DNA of 64,000 bases from an uncultured Muribaculaceae bacterium (GCA_910586895.1 CAJUIW010000001.1:62001-126000); one strand, 5' to 3'; positions 34,009 through 43,377 are shown, numbered from the stretch's first letter. The notes: generated by a model from the sequence alone, not told the origin. A program made the numbers and translations.

Positions 34009-34548
34009 TCAGACAGTGAATTTATCGGGATATATAGCAGTAACAGTGCTGTAAAAATCTTTAATCGTCTTCATATCAGCTTCAATGTCATCGCCCGGTA
34101 TAAACGTACGGTTAAGCCTCAAAGTCTTTGTTCCGCCATCTATAACAGCCAATAATATCGGGACATTCGCCTCGCGGGCTATGCGCAGAAAACCGGTATG
34201 CCAATTTGAAGTTCGGCTTCTGGTCCCTTCAGGAGTGATAGCGATAGTCATCCTATCGGTAGCGTTAAACTTCTCGACGATTGCAGATGTAAGATTTCCA
34301 CCCTTGTGCTTGCGCGATACCGGGATTCCACCCAAGGCTTTGAATATATACCCCAACGGGAAGAAGAACCATGATTCTTTCATCAGAAAACCGGCTTTTC
34401 GGCCAATTGATGAGTATGCCAGTTCACACAGCACAAAATCCCAGTTGCTGGTATGTGGAGCCACACAGATTATACACTTCGGATAATCAGGAACTGTTAC
34501 ATCCACTTTCCAACCTGACAGACGCAAAAGCGCCTTACACAAACTCAT
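34009..34548 (-). CDS. 1-acyl-sn-glycerol-3-phosphate acyltransferase family (PlsC-like)
   Basis: 179-residue LPLAT-fold enzyme. The catalytic HX4D motif is CVAPHTSNWDFVLCE (about 30-44), glycerol-phosphate binding is near GGIPVSRKHKGG, and PEGTRSRTSNW is the third motif. It probably acylates lysophosphatidate or a related lipid at the inner membrane. Short compared with PlsC (about 240 residues) but typical of this soluble Bacteroidetes branch. Its ATG overlaps the upstream hypothetical gene by four bases. Confidence 0.87.
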   Translation of the reverse strand: MSLCKALLRLSGWKVDVTVPDYPKCIICVAPHTSNWDFVLCELAYSSIGRKAGFLMKESWFFFPLGYIFKALGGIPVSRKHKGGNLTSAIVEKFNATDRMTIAITPEGTRSRTSNWHTGFLRIAREANVPILLAVIDGGTKTLRLNRTFIPGDDIEADMKTIKDFYSTVTAIYPDKFTV

Positions 34549-34913
34549 GGCTGACCGGCGGCGATTTTCTTATTCATTTCACGCTGCTCGTCAGACAGGA
34601 GAGCGTTCATCTGTTTGACGATGCCCTGAATATGCGAATTGAATTCTTCATGAAGCTTCTGATAGCCGGCTGAATAGTATTTATTTCTGGCAGTATTATA
34701 CTCTCTTTTTGAGGTGTAGTCAGCCGGAACTTTATCGAAAGAGAATGATGCATGGTCAAGAGCATTTTCCTGCAACATGGCCACTTCTACAATCAGATGA
34801 TTCATCTTCTCACGATCCATATCTTCAATAAATTCCGATGCCATCATACATTCTGCAGCTACTGAGCCGCACACGAAGCGGATATACTTTTTAAGTTGAC
34901 GTTTGTTTGCCAT
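34545..34913 (-). CDS. Conserved hypothetical protein, helical
   Basis: 122 residues, predicted almost all helix, charged, no signal peptide or membrane span (MANKRQLKKYIRFVCGSVAA, CMMASEFIEDMDREKMNHLI, LLSDEQREMNKKIAAGQP). I do not recognise a named domain. It is the first gene of a three-gene operon with the acyltransferase and nitrilase genes, coupled by ATGA. Function unknown. Confidence 0.65.
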   Translation of the reverse strand: MANKRQLKKYIRFVCGSVAAECMMASEFIEDMDREKMNHLIVEVAMLQENALDHASFSFDKVPADYTSKREYNTARNKYYSAGYQKLHEEFNSHIQGIVKQMNALLSDEQREMNKKIAAGQP

Positions 34914-34936
34914 TTTTTAGTTCAATTTCTAAATTA

Positions 34937-36223
34937 TTAATTGGGATTATTTATTTGTTCTAAAACTCTGCGGAAGGCAGAAAGAGTCCGGGCTATTTTT
35001 ACCGGAGCATTGCCACGGATAGCAGTAATTCCTTTTTTGGATTTAGGCGAATAGCGGTCAGGCGAAGCTGTAGCAAGAGCTATGCCGACTTCATCATCCG
35101 CCAATCCCGACAAGGCACTGTATGCCAGCGCAGAATGCGGGTCAAGGAAATAACCTTTAAGTCGCTCTATCCGAGAAATAGTTTCTGACACCACAATATC
35201 AGGGAATGAGACTCCGGTCACATCCTTACGCAGATGCTCGAGTGAATTGCCATATAGGTCCATGACCCGCGAATAATTATCGGGATTATTAACGTCCAAT
35301 GCCGGAGATATAGTTGTCACAGTGTCAGGGCTTGGCTTATACACTCCGGTGTCAAGATAACGGCAAAAAGCATTATTTATATTATGCGCCGATATGTATC
35401 TGTTCACAGGCAGTCCCATTCTTTTAGCTATAAGTCCGGCCGTAAGAGTACCCAGATTACCGGATGGTACAGATATCACAATTTTTTTACCGGATAAGTC
35501 TGTTTCAGCTGCAAGACGTGCATATCCATGAAAAAACATGATAGTCTGCGCCAATATCCTCGCAATATTCAATGAATTGGCTGTAGCAATATGATAGTGT
35601 GAATGAATCTCCGATGAATTCAACGTCTCACGGACAATACGGCGGCAGTCCTCGAAAGATCCTCTTACAGCTACCGGGTGTACCGATTTATCCATACTGA
35701 ACAGACGTAATTGCCCCTCAGTCAACTTCCCATCAGGAAAGAGGACAAAGACATTCACTCCGGATATTGATGCAAAACCATTTGCCACAGCAGCACCGGT
35801 ATCTCCCGAGGTCGCCACAATGATATTCATTGCGCCATCAGTACCGTGTTCACTCCGTGTATAGTAACTGAACATACGTGACAGGAATCGGGCCCCTCCA
35901 TCCTTTACAGTTCCGGTGGGTCCGTGGAACAGCTCAAGTACATAACGTCCCGTTTCCAGCTCTTTTATCGGGGCCCGAAATGTCAAGCTTTCCCTGACAA
36001 GAGAATGCACAATATCAAGAGGTATCACCTTATCAAACAAGGTTCCGGCCACAAGGTACCCAATCTCAATAATGGACATCCCCGGGATATTGTTTATCAC
36101 AGCACGGGGAAGCACCGGTATAAAATCAGGCATGTAAAGCCCGTTGTCAATGCCGATACCTGTCATTACCGCTTCCTTGAGCGACACCTTAATATCAGGA
36201 TGTAATGTATTGTGATAAAGCAT
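34937..36223 (-). CDS. thrC: Threonine synthase
   Basis: 428-residue PLP enzyme that turns O-phosphohomoserine into threonine. The PLP Lys is in FHGPTGTVKDGGARFLSRM (about 101-119), the phosphate-binding loop is SVPSGNLGTLTAGLIAKRMG, and the family N-terminus is DIKVSLKEAVMTGIGIDNGL. It lies 22 bases downstream of thrA. The homoserine kinase that should supply its substrate is not in between. Confidence 0.95.
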   Translation of the reverse strand: MLYHNTLHPDIKVSLKEAVMTGIGIDNGLYMPDFIPVLPRAVINNIPGMSIIEIGYLVAGTLFDKVIPLDIVHSLVRESLTFRAPIKELETGRYVLELFHGPTGTVKDGGARFLSRMFSYYTRSEHGTDGAMNIIVATSGDTGAAVANGFASISGVNVFVLFPDGKLTEGQLRLFSMDKSVHPVAVRGSFEDCRRIVRETLNSSEIHSHYHIATANSLNIARILAQTIMFFHGYARLAAETDLSGKKIVISVPSGNLGTLTAGLIAKRMGLPVNRYISAHNINNAFCRYLDTGVYKPSPDTVTTISPALDVNNPDNYSRVMDLYGNSLEHLRKDVTGVSFPDIVVSETISRIERLKGYFLDPHSALAYSALSGLADDEVGIALATASPDRYSPKSKKGITAIRGNAPVKIARTLSAFRRVLEQINNPN

Positions 36224-36245
36224 AATCTCCGACCAAAATAAATGT

Positions 36246-38681
36246 TCAGTGAATATTAGCGATACTCATTATGTCAGCAAATACACCGGCAGCCGTAACA
36301 TCAGCTCCGGCACCATACCCTTTGATTACCATAGGATATTCCTTATAGCGCTCTGTGGTAAGCAGGATTACATTATTGCTTCCCTCAAGGCTATATAGCG
36401 GATGATTCGACTCAACCTCGCGCAATCCTACCGTGGCCTTACCATCAGATAGAGTGGCTACAAACCGCAGTTTCCGTCCGCGGTTTTCTGCAGACAGACG
36501 CCTGTCCTCATACATGCGGTTGTACTTCTCTGCCTTGGCAAAGAAATCATCTACCGAACCTTCAAATACTTCAGCCGGGAGCAACGGTTCTATCGTGACA
36601 TCATCGCAACTTATCTGATACCCTGATTCCCGGGCCAATATGACAATTTTTCTCACCACATCGGCGCCGCAGAGATCCACACGCGGATCCGGCTCGCTAT
36701 ATCCCATTTCGCGTGCCATACGGATAGCATCTGTAAATGACACTTCCGCCGACATGCTGTTGAAAATATAGTTGAGCGAACCAGAAACGACAGCTTCTAT
36801 ACAAATTATATGGTCACCGCTATTTATAAGATTGTTGATAGTATTTATGATCGGCAACCCTGCTCCGACATTAGTTTCAAAAAGGAACTTTACATCCTTT
36901 TTACGTGCGGTCTGCTTGAGCGATGAATACCTGTCATAGTCGCCAGATGCTGCAATCTTATTGGCCGTCACTACATTTACGTAGTGGCCCAACAGATTGT
37001 GATACTGATCGGCGACATCTGTACTGGCTGTACAATCGACAACAACGGAATTGAAGATATTCATACCTATCACGTTGCGGCTAACCTCTGCAATAGTGGT
37101 AGGGGAGCCACACTCCTCAAGAATTTTCTTAGGATTACTGATATCTATACCTTCGCGGTCAAAGAGAGAGAGTCTGGAATTGGCAATGCCCACTACCTTT
37201 AGCTCCAGCGCCTTCTGATGCAGAAGTCTGTCATGCTGTTGGGCCAGCTGCTGAAGCAGGTGACACCCAATGTTGCCAATTCCAATCACGAAAAGATTAA
37301 GCACCTGGGTGTCAGACAAGAAAAAACTATCGTGTATTACATTGAGCGCCTTACGCTGATTCTTAAGTTCTGTAACAAAAGATATATTAGTTTCCGATGC
37401 TCCCTGAGCACAAGCTATTACATTTATACCATTACGGCCAAGAGTATTAAACAGCTTGCCGGCCACGCCTGTCGAATGGCGCATATTCTCACCCACGATA
37501 GCGATTGTGGCAAGATTATACTCCGCCTTGATAGGATTCATCTCGCCGGTCTCAATCTCAGCGGAAAATTCCTTTTCAAGCGACTGCACAGCCCGCTCCG
37601 CATCAGCATTCCTTACGGCGAATGAAGTAGTGTTCTCACTTGATGCCTGGGATACAAGGAATACACTGACACCGTTGGCTGCAAGCGTATTGAAAATGCG
37701 GGCATTAACACCGATCACGCCCACCATACACAATCCTGATACTGTGATAAGACATGTATCATTGATTGATGATATACCTTTGATATCCTTATTTTCACCC
37801 TCCGGGATATCATCGCTTATGCAAGTCCCCGGAGCATCAGGATTGAATGTATTCTTGATATAGATGGGGATATTTTTATGGAATACGGGATATATCGTAG
37901 GCGGATATATTACTTTAGCTCCAAAGTTGCAAAGCTCCATCGCCTCGATAAATGACAGATGCGGTATGACGTATGTATTCTCTATAATACGCGGGTCAGC
38001 AGTCATAAATCCATCGACATCGGTCCATATCTCAAGCACATCCGCATCAAGCGATGCCGCAAGTATAGCGGCGGTATAGTCACTTCCGCCACGTCCAAGA
38101 TTGGTAACATCGCCATTTCGGTCAGAAGAAATGAATCCGGGAACCACAGCTACCTTAAAATCAAGTCCGTCAAAAGTGGAGTGAATCAACTGTTGCGACA
38201 AATCGTTGTCAAGCACATGCTTGCCAAACTGGTCCATTGTCTTTATGAATCCACGTGAATCCAAGAGCACAGCATCCTTTATGATACGGCTTATTATCGA
38301 GCTTGACAGACGTTCACCATAGCTTACGATTATATCGAGCGACCGGGGCGACAAGTCCTTTATAAGACTGACTCCAAGATATATATTGCCCAACTCGCCA
38401 AGCAGCGCATCAACCCGGGTATTCACCTCATCGCGGTATTCCTCAGGTACAAGACAATCGATTACATTGCGGTGGCGCTCCACCATCTCATTATATGACT
38501 CAATATATGACGGATCACCTTTTGCTGCCGTACGGGCTGTGGATATAAGTTTGTCAGTTATTCCACCAAGCGCCGAAACAACAACAATCACCGGTTCAGT
38601 ACGGCCCTCTACAATCGCCTTAACACTTTTAAGGCTTTCTGGTGTGCCTACCGACGTTCCGCCAAATTTCAATACATTCAT
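36246..38681 (-). CDS. thrA: Bifunctional aspartokinase / homoserine dehydrogenase
   Basis: 811 residues. The N-terminal aspartokinase starts MNVLKFGGTSVGTPESLKSV and contains TNLGRGGSDYTAAILAASLD. Two ACT-type regulatory segments lie around 315-450 (ITVSGLCMVGVIGVNARIF). The homoserine dehydrogenase has the NAD(P) fold LFVIGIGNIGCHLLQQL (about 470) and NVVTANKIAASGDYDR, YSEPDPRVDLCGADVVRKI. It catalyses steps 1 and 3 of threonine/methionine synthesis and is probably threonine-inhibited. First gene before thrC. Confidence 0.96.
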   Translation of the reverse strand: MNVLKFGGTSVGTPESLKSVKAIVEGRTEPVIVVVSALGGITDKLISTARTAAKGDPSYIESYNEMVERHRNVIDCLVPEEYRDEVNTRVDALLGELGNIYLGVSLIKDLSPRSLDIIVSYGERLSSSIISRIIKDAVLLDSRGFIKTMDQFGKHVLDNDLSQQLIHSTFDGLDFKVAVVPGFISSDRNGDVTNLGRGGSDYTAAILAASLDADVLEIWTDVDGFMTADPRIIENTYVIPHLSFIEAMELCNFGAKVIYPPTIYPVFHKNIPIYIKNTFNPDAPGTCISDDIPEGENKDIKGISSINDTCLITVSGLCMVGVIGVNARIFNTLAANGVSVFLVSQASSENTTSFAVRNADAERAVQSLEKEFSAEIETGEMNPIKAEYNLATIAIVGENMRHSTGVAGKLFNTLGRNGINVIACAQGASETNISFVTELKNQRKALNVIHDSFFLSDTQVLNLFVIGIGNIGCHLLQQLAQQHDRLLHQKALELKVVGIANSRLSLFDREGIDISNPKKILEECGSPTTIAEVSRNVIGMNIFNSVVVDCTASTDVADQYHNLLGHYVNVVTANKIAASGDYDRYSSLKQTARKKDVKFLFETNVGAGLPIINTINNLINSGDHIICIEAVVSGSLNYIFNSMSAEVSFTDAIRMAREMGYSEPDPRVDLCGADVVRKIVILARESGYQISCDDVTIEPLLPAEVFEGSVDDFFAKAEKYNRMYEDRRLSAENRGRKLRFVATLSDGKATVGLREVESNHPLYSLEGSNNVILLTTERYKEYPMVIKGYGAGADVTAAGVFADIMSIANIH

Positions 38682-38714
38682 TTTTCAGTAATTCAATTTG
38701 GTTATTTCAGGTTA

Positions 38715-38722
38715 CAAAAATA
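38715..38722 (-). promoter_or_regulatory. -7 promoter box of thrA-thrC
   Basis: TATTTTTG on the minus strand (38722-38715), 34 bases upstream of the thrA ATG. A TTTG at 38741-38738 is only 15 bases away, too close for a good -33 box. Confidence 0.48.
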
Positions 38723-38823
38723 CTAAAAATATTTCCGCAAAATGACCTTTGGCCATATTAAATAAGCCGAAGTAGCAATCAAAACTATCGAATGAGCCAC
38801 CTTTAACAAAAACAGTGCAATTA

Positions 38824-38861
38824 TAAAAGAGAACCCCTGCCTTCGGTTATGAAAGCAGGGG
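38824..38861 (-). terminator. Probable terminator after the ClC gene
   Basis: CCCCTGC/GCAGGGG stem (38834-38840 with 38855-38861) with a 14-base loop. On the minus strand it is followed by TTCTCTTTTATAA, a broken T run. It lies about 127 bases after the stop codon. Confidence 0.55.
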
Positions 38862-38987
38862 AGATGAAGGTTATCGGAATATCGAATTATCATATTACAT
38901 TTGGCTTTTTAATAACGCCAGTAAAATGCCTTCTCTTTGACTATACAACAACATGGCTGACCGGTTGGTTCAATCAATGTTGGTTTT

Positions 38988-40349
38988 TTAGCTGAAATTT
39001 TTGTAATACCTTGCCGGACGGAATATCCGTACTATTCCAAAACTAACCGCTGATACTACAAGCAACGGCAGAAACAGAATAAATCCGTCAGTCATTTCTA
39101 CTGTCAGAAACAGTGCCATCAGCGGAGCTCTTATAGCCCCGGACATTACCCCCGCCATACCCATAAAGGCGAATCCGGATACAGGAAGATCAAGTCCGCA
39201 GAATTCATTCAGTGCCGATGCAAAAAAGAAGCCTACCATACATCCGGCAAATAGCGTCGGAGCAAAATCACCGGCCACACCGCCGCCACTATTACTGGAT
39301 GAGGCGGCAAAGCATTTCGACAGTGCGATTCCTCCAACTATGAGCAGAAATTGCCAGGACGCCGTGGTTACCTCAAAGAACGGACTATTGGAAGTAAGTG
39401 CGCTGAAATCACCATTAAGCAAGTGGCCCATCATGTCATATCCCTCACCGTACATGGCCGGAAACACGAACAGTATCGCTGACAGTATCACACCGCTGAT
39501 AATATTGCGATACCATGGATTATGAATCTTGCTAAATAAGACTCCCATACGATCCATTACATCTGAATAATACAGTGAATAAAATCCGGTGGCGACCCCT
39601 AAGAGTATAACCCACGGTATGACAGAGGCATCAAACTGCTCCATCTGCAGATATGATAGATCGACTGTATACCCTGAAAGCACATACGCAGTCATAGCAG
39701 CCGTTATACATGACATCAGAAGTGCCATTACCGACACCGTAGTCAACTCGATTCGCATCACTTCCAATGTGAAAAGCATTCCACCTATAGGAGCCTTGAA
39801 AATACCTGCGATACCGGCACCGGCACCACACCCCACCATTATCAGTATCATACGCTTATCAAGGCGGAAAAGGCGTGCCACATTGCTGCCTACCGCAGCT
39901 CCGGTTGTTGCAATAGGGCCTTCGGAACCTGCCGATCCGCCGAATCCGAGCGTCAGCGAACTTGCTATCATCGGTGCCCACATCAAGTAGGGTGGAAGCA
40001 TATAGTGATTGGCTGCAATCGAATTCTGCAATCGTCGTACGCCATGCTCTATATTATGACGAAGAATATATCTCTGATAAATGCCGGTAAGCACAATTCC
40101 CAACAATGGAATCAAGAGAAGTGTATAGTTAGGGCCATCCATATGCAATCCCACCTTAAAATACACTGCCAGATGATGTATGATGGCCTTAAGCAATGCA
40201 GCAAACGCACCGCATATCAAACCGGTGCCCACAGCGAGTATGAACAGGAACGCCTGATCCGACACATGCTTCACACGCCACTGTACTGTTGATTCAATGA
40301 CGTGCTCAATCCATGGTCTGAAGAAAGATATATTCGGTTTACTTGCCAT
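38988..40349 (-). CDS. ClC-type voltage-gated chloride channel/transporter
   Basis: 453 residues with about ten or more membrane helices and no CBS domains. ClC marks are GGSAGSEGPIATTGAAVG with gating Glu143, GIFKAPIGGMLFTLEVMRIE (about 182-201), and GGGVAGDFAPTLFAGCMVG. Alignment by eye puts Val197 where the proton-carrying Glu203 of E. coli ClC sits, the channel-like state. The usual GSGIP loop is replaced by NIEHGVRRL. It may therefore be a passive anion channel or a divergent exchanger. Confidence 0.88.
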   Translation of the reverse strand: MASKPNISFFRPWIEHVIESTVQWRVKHVSDQAFLFILAVGTGLICGAFAALLKAIIHHLAVYFKVGLHMDGPNYTLLLIPLLGIVLTGIYQRYILRHNIEHGVRRLQNSIAANHYMLPPYLMWAPMIASSLTLGFGGSAGSEGPIATTGAAVGSNVARLFRLDKRMILIMVGCGAGAGIAGIFKAPIGGMLFTLEVMRIELTTVSVMALLMSCITAAMTAYVLSGYTVDLSYLQMEQFDASVIPWVILLGVATGFYSLYYSDVMDRMGVLFSKIHNPWYRNIISGVILSAILFVFPAMYGEGYDMMGHLLNGDFSALTSNSPFFEVTTASWQFLLIVGGIALSKCFAASSSNSGGGVAGDFAPTLFAGCMVGFFFASALNEFCGLDLPVSGFAFMGMAGVMSGAIRAPLMALFLTVEMTDGFILFLPLLVVSAVSFGIVRIFRPARYYKNFS

Positions 40350-40383
40350 GAAATCTTAACGCTAACCACCAGTGGATTGTTTA

Positions 40384-40421
40384 TAAAAAAAATGACCGCC
40401 ACAGCATATTGCCATGGCGGT
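40384..40421 (-). terminator. Terminator of gpmI
   Basis: On the minus strand ACCGCCA/TGGCGGT (40421-40415 with 40401-40395) with a 13-base loop, then a T run (40393-40385). It lies 23 bases after the gpmI stop. Confidence 0.82.
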
Positions 40422-40443
40422 ACAAATCTATAATTGCAGATCT

Positions 40444-41961
40444 TTATTTTTCAATAAGCGAATGTCCTGTCATCTCAGCAGGCTGCTTAAGGCCCATAAT
40501 GCTGAGAATTGTGGGAGCTACGTCGGCAAGACGGCCATTTTCAACCTTGGCATTCTTGTCATCAGTAACGTAGACGCAAGGAACCGGATTCAGCGAATGG
40601 GCTGTATTAGGTGTGCCATCAGCATTGATAGCATTGTCGGCATTGCCATGGTCAGCTATTATAATTACTTCATATCCGGCTTTCTTAGCTGCCTCAACAG
40701 TATCACGTACACATTCATCGATTGTTACCACAGCTTTTTCAATCGCTTCATATACTCCGGTATGACCTACCATATCACCGTTGGCATAGTTTACAACAAT
40801 GAAATCATATTTTTCTGAAGCTATAGCAGCGGTAAGCTTGTCGCAAACCTCAAATGCACTCATTTCAGGCTTCAGGTCATATGTGGCAACCTTGGGAGAT
40901 GCGACAAGAATTCGGTCCTCACCTTCAAACGGAGCTTCACGGCCACCATTGAAGAAGAATGTCACATGGGCATATTTCTCAGTTTCAGCTATATGAAGCT
41001 GGTGCTTGTTGAGCGATGAAAGATACTCTCCGAGAGTATTGTCAACGTTCTCCTTATCAAACAGGATATGAACACCGGTAAATGAAGCGTCATACGGAGT
41101 CATGCAGTAATACTGGAGATCCTTGATGGTATGCATCCCTTCATCAGGCATATCATGCTGGGTGAGCACTGTGGTAAGCTCTTTCGCACGGTCATTGCGA
41201 TAGTTGAAGAATATCACGGCATCACCCTCCTTGATAGTACCGTCAACGGTAGAGTTATTGATAGGCTTGATGAATTCGTCAGTCACATCTTCATCATATG
41301 ACTGCTGCATGGCAGCAACCATATCATCGGCCTGCTTACCTTCACCTTTAACAAGAAGGTCATAAGCGATCTTCACACGTTCCCATCTCTTATCACGGTC
41401 CATAGCATAATAACGGCCAATGATAGAGGCAATCACACCGGTACTTTTTTCACAATGTGCCTGAAGCTGCTCGATAAAGCCCTTGCCGCTGCGCGGATCG
41501 GTATCACGGCCATCCATGAAGCAATGGATGTAGACTTTTTCCAGTCCGTAGGTTTTTGCAATATCGCACAGTGCGAACAGATGATCGAGCGATGAATGCA
41601 CGCCGCCATCTGAGGTGAGCCCCATCAGATGAAGTGCTTTGCCATTATCACGTGCATATGAATAGGCACTCTTGATTTCAGGATTATCCATTATAGATCC
41701 TTCACGGATAGCCTTGTTGATCTTCACAAGGTCCTGATATACAACGCGGCCGGCGCCAATGTTCAGGTGACCCACCTCGGAGTTGCCCATCTGGCCGTCA
41801 GGCAAACCTACATTTTCACCACTTGCCTGCAGCTGTGAGTGAGGATAATCAGCCAGTAAAGAATCCCAATAGGGAGTGGGGGTTGAATATATAACATCGC
41901 CCTTGCTGTGGTCACCTATACCCCAGCCGTCAAGAATCATTAATAGTGCTTTATGTGCCAT
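40444..41961 (-). CDS. gpmI: 2,3-bisphosphoglycerate-independent phosphoglycerate mutase
   Basis: 505-residue manganese-dependent glycolytic enzyme of the alkaline phosphatase superfamily. The phosphorylated Ser is Ser61 in DGQMGNSEVGHLNIGAGR, and the metal-binding start is LMILDGWGIGD. FMDGRDTDPRSGKGF and the C-terminal IIIADHGNADN and TAHSLNPVPCV complete the phosphatase core. Full length and canonical, so it is not the ApgM-like protein proposed as homoserine kinase. Confidence 0.97.
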   Translation of the reverse strand: MAHKALLMILDGWGIGDHSKGDVIYSTPTPYWDSLLADYPHSQLQASGENVGLPDGQMGNSEVGHLNIGAGRVVYQDLVKINKAIREGSIMDNPEIKSAYSYARDNGKALHLMGLTSDGGVHSSLDHLFALCDIAKTYGLEKVYIHCFMDGRDTDPRSGKGFIEQLQAHCEKSTGVIASIIGRYYAMDRDKRWERVKIAYDLLVKGEGKQADDMVAAMQQSYDEDVTDEFIKPINNSTVDGTIKEGDAVIFFNYRNDRAKELTTVLTQHDMPDEGMHTIKDLQYYCMTPYDASFTGVHILFDKENVDNTLGEYLSSLNKHQLHIAETEKYAHVTFFFNGGREAPFEGEDRILVASPKVATYDLKPEMSAFEVCDKLTAAIASEKYDFIVVNYANGDMVGHTGVYEAIEKAVVTIDECVRDTVEAAKKAGYEVIIIADHGNADNAINADGTPNTAHSLNPVPCVYVTDDKNAKVENGRLADVAPTILSIMGLKQPAEMTGHSLIEK

Positions 41962-41995
41962 TTAATTTCAGTTTTTAGTTATCTTTATTGGATTA

Positions 41996-42003
41996 CAAAA
42001 GTA
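41996..42003 (-). promoter_or_regulatory. -7 promoter box of gpmI
   Basis: TACTTTTG on the minus strand (42003-41996), 35 bases upstream of the gpmI ATG. Confidence 0.5.
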
Positions 42004-42055
42004 ATGAAAATTTAGCGGAAAACATACGTGTATGATGTTATTTCATTTTATTTGT

Positions 42056-42063
42056 TACCTTTG
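42056..42063 (+). promoter_or_regulatory. -7 promoter box of the outer-membrane barrel gene
   Basis: TACCTTTG (42056-42063), 25 bases before the ATG at 42089. The -33 region has only TATG at 42031. Confidence 0.55.
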
Positions 42064-42088
42064 CAAAGAAAAATAAAAATCAACCAAT

Positions 42089-42709
42089 ATGAAACGTATC
42101 ATAATCTCACTCCTTGTTGCTGTGGTAGCTTTGATTGGCACTACAGGAGCTAATGCTCAATTCCGTTATGGCGCAACAGCTGGAGTGGAAATATCGTCAT
42201 TAAAATTCAAACAGGATCTTTTTGATGTGAATCAGAATGTAGGATTCTCGGCAGGAGTATTAGGTGAACTGATGTTCCCCGGTGTAGGATTCGGCATTGA
42301 CTTCGGGCTCCAATATACTATGTTAGGGGCCACAATGAACCTCGGACAGAAGCCCATGTGGGCCGATCAGGGATACGGTAAAGAAAAATCGCAACTCCAT
42401 TACGTTATGGTGCCTATACATCTCCGATTCAAATATACACGTCTAAATGGCCTTGAGGATTATATCGCACCGTTTGTTTATGCAGGCCCGTCATTCGGTT
42501 TCCTTGCCGGTCATAACAAGCTTGAGTGTATGGATTATGCAGGTGGCGATTTAGGTATTGACTTTGGCATCGGTGCTGAACTTGCCACACACTGGCAAAT
42601 AGCAGCAAGCTACCGTATGGGTATGACATATGCCTTGAAAGCCAAAGTGCTTACTGATTTTTCGGCCCGCAACAACAGCTGGAGCGTGAAAGTAAGCTAT
42701 CTATTCTGA
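42089..42709 (+). CDS. Outer-membrane beta-barrel (PorT-like family) protein
   Basis: 206 residues with a signal peptide (MKRIIISLLVAVVALIGTTG, cleavage after NAQ at about 24) and a predicted eight-strand barrel: FRYGATAGVEISSLKF, GFGIDFGLQYTMLGA, YVMVPIHLRFKY, DLGIDFGIGAELATHWQIAA, and a final SWSVKVSYLF ending in Phe. It resembles the OMP_b-brl_2/PorT-like porin group. It stands alone with its own promoter and a strong terminator. Function unknown. Confidence 0.82.
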   Translation: MKRIIISLLVAVVALIGTTGANAQFRYGATAGVEISSLKFKQDLFDVNQNVGFSAGVLGELMFPGVGFGIDFGLQYTMLGATMNLGQKPMWADQGYGKEKSQLHYVMVPIHLRFKYTRLNGLEDYIAPFVYAGPSFGFLAGHNKLECMDYAGGDLGIDFGIGAELATHWQIAASYRMGMTYALKAKVLTDFSARNNSWSVKVSYLF

Positions 42710-42733
42710 TAGTATTCAGACAGGATCATAAAG

Positions 42734-42778
42734 CAGTCACGCCGTAATTCACTAATGGATTACGGCGTGACTGTTTTT
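42734..42778 (+). terminator. Intrinsic terminator of the outer-membrane barrel gene
   Basis: A perfect 15-bp stem (42734-42748 with 42759-42773), 10-base loop, then TTTTT. It faces the convergent TonB-C gene and may limit read-through from that side too. Confidence 0.88.
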
Positions 42779-42800
42779 ATTTATAGATTAGTTTAGGCAA

Positions 42801-43256
42801 TCATATACGGAATGGAATCGGAAGAATGAAATACACCGGCACTTTTGAAGAACCGATCTTACCGGCTTTCCAGCGAGGCATATTCTGAATTATCCTTACC
42901 GCCTCCTTGTTGAGATGTTCATCAACCCCTCGGATTACTTCTATCTTATCAATAGCCCCATCTGTTCCAATGATAAAGCCACACAGCACACGTCCCTGAA
43001 TCTGCTTCCGGTATGCTTCAACCGGATAACGGCGCTCGGAATTAATAAAATGAAGCATAGCTATTTCGCCACCGGGGAACTGAGGCTGCTCGTCGACCGC
43101 ATCAGGCAGATATGCCTCTACTTCAGATGAAGCCCGGCCATGTCCGGAGGTCTGAAAGGTGACGGTTCGTCGCCCCTGTGCGGATATCCCTTCCGCGGAA
43201 CAAACCGCAAGGACGGCCGCTGCTACTAATGGCGTAATTGTATATCTAATATTCAT
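42801..43256 (-). CDS. Periplasmic protein with TonB C-terminal domain
   Basis: 151 residues. A cleavable-looking signal peptide (MNIRYTITPLVAAAVLAVCS, cleavage after SAQ near 28) is followed by a short linker and a TonB C-terminal domain (about 60-150): PQFPGGEIAMLHFINSERRY, IQGRVLCGFIIGTDGAIDKI, IIQNMPRWKAGKIGSSKVPV. It lacks the membrane anchor and Pro-rich arm of true TonB. The ATG at 43256 is chosen; the longer frame from 43334 adds 26 residues before the signal peptide. Confidence 0.8.
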   Translation of the reverse strand: MNIRYTITPLVAAAVLAVCSAEGISAQGRRTVTFQTSGHGRASSEVEAYLPDAVDEQPQFPGGEIAMLHFINSERRYPVEAYRKQIQGRVLCGFIIGTDGAIDKIEVIRGVDEHLNKEAVRIIQNMPRWKAGKIGSSKVPVYFILPIPFRI

Positions 43257-43331
43257 ACTTGTCGTTGAATGGACAATATTATTTCTGATTACACTTTTCA
43301 AATCATTGCAAGTGATAATGAATTGTATGTG

Positions 43332-43339
43332 CAAAAATA
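43332..43339 (-). promoter_or_regulatory. -7 promoter box of the TonB-C gene
   Basis: TATTTTTG on the minus strand (43339-43332), 75 bases upstream of the chosen start. It would exclude the longer reading frame as the main product. Confidence 0.42.
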
Positions 43340-43377
43340 AACTTATGCACTTAAATACACAATGGTTCTGAAGTGAT

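Larger units (their letters stand above)
38682..38987. other. Intergenic gap thrA - ClC gene
   Basis: 306 bases without a credible gene. It holds the thrA promoter box and a hairpin that may end the ClC transcript. The longest minus-strand reading frame I checked here is about 19 codons. Confidence 0.6.

Noticed and set aside
37218..37863. Two long plus-strand frames opposite thrA
   Set aside because: Shadows of the aspartokinase/homoserine dehydrogenase gene, which accounts for the whole region with clear motifs.
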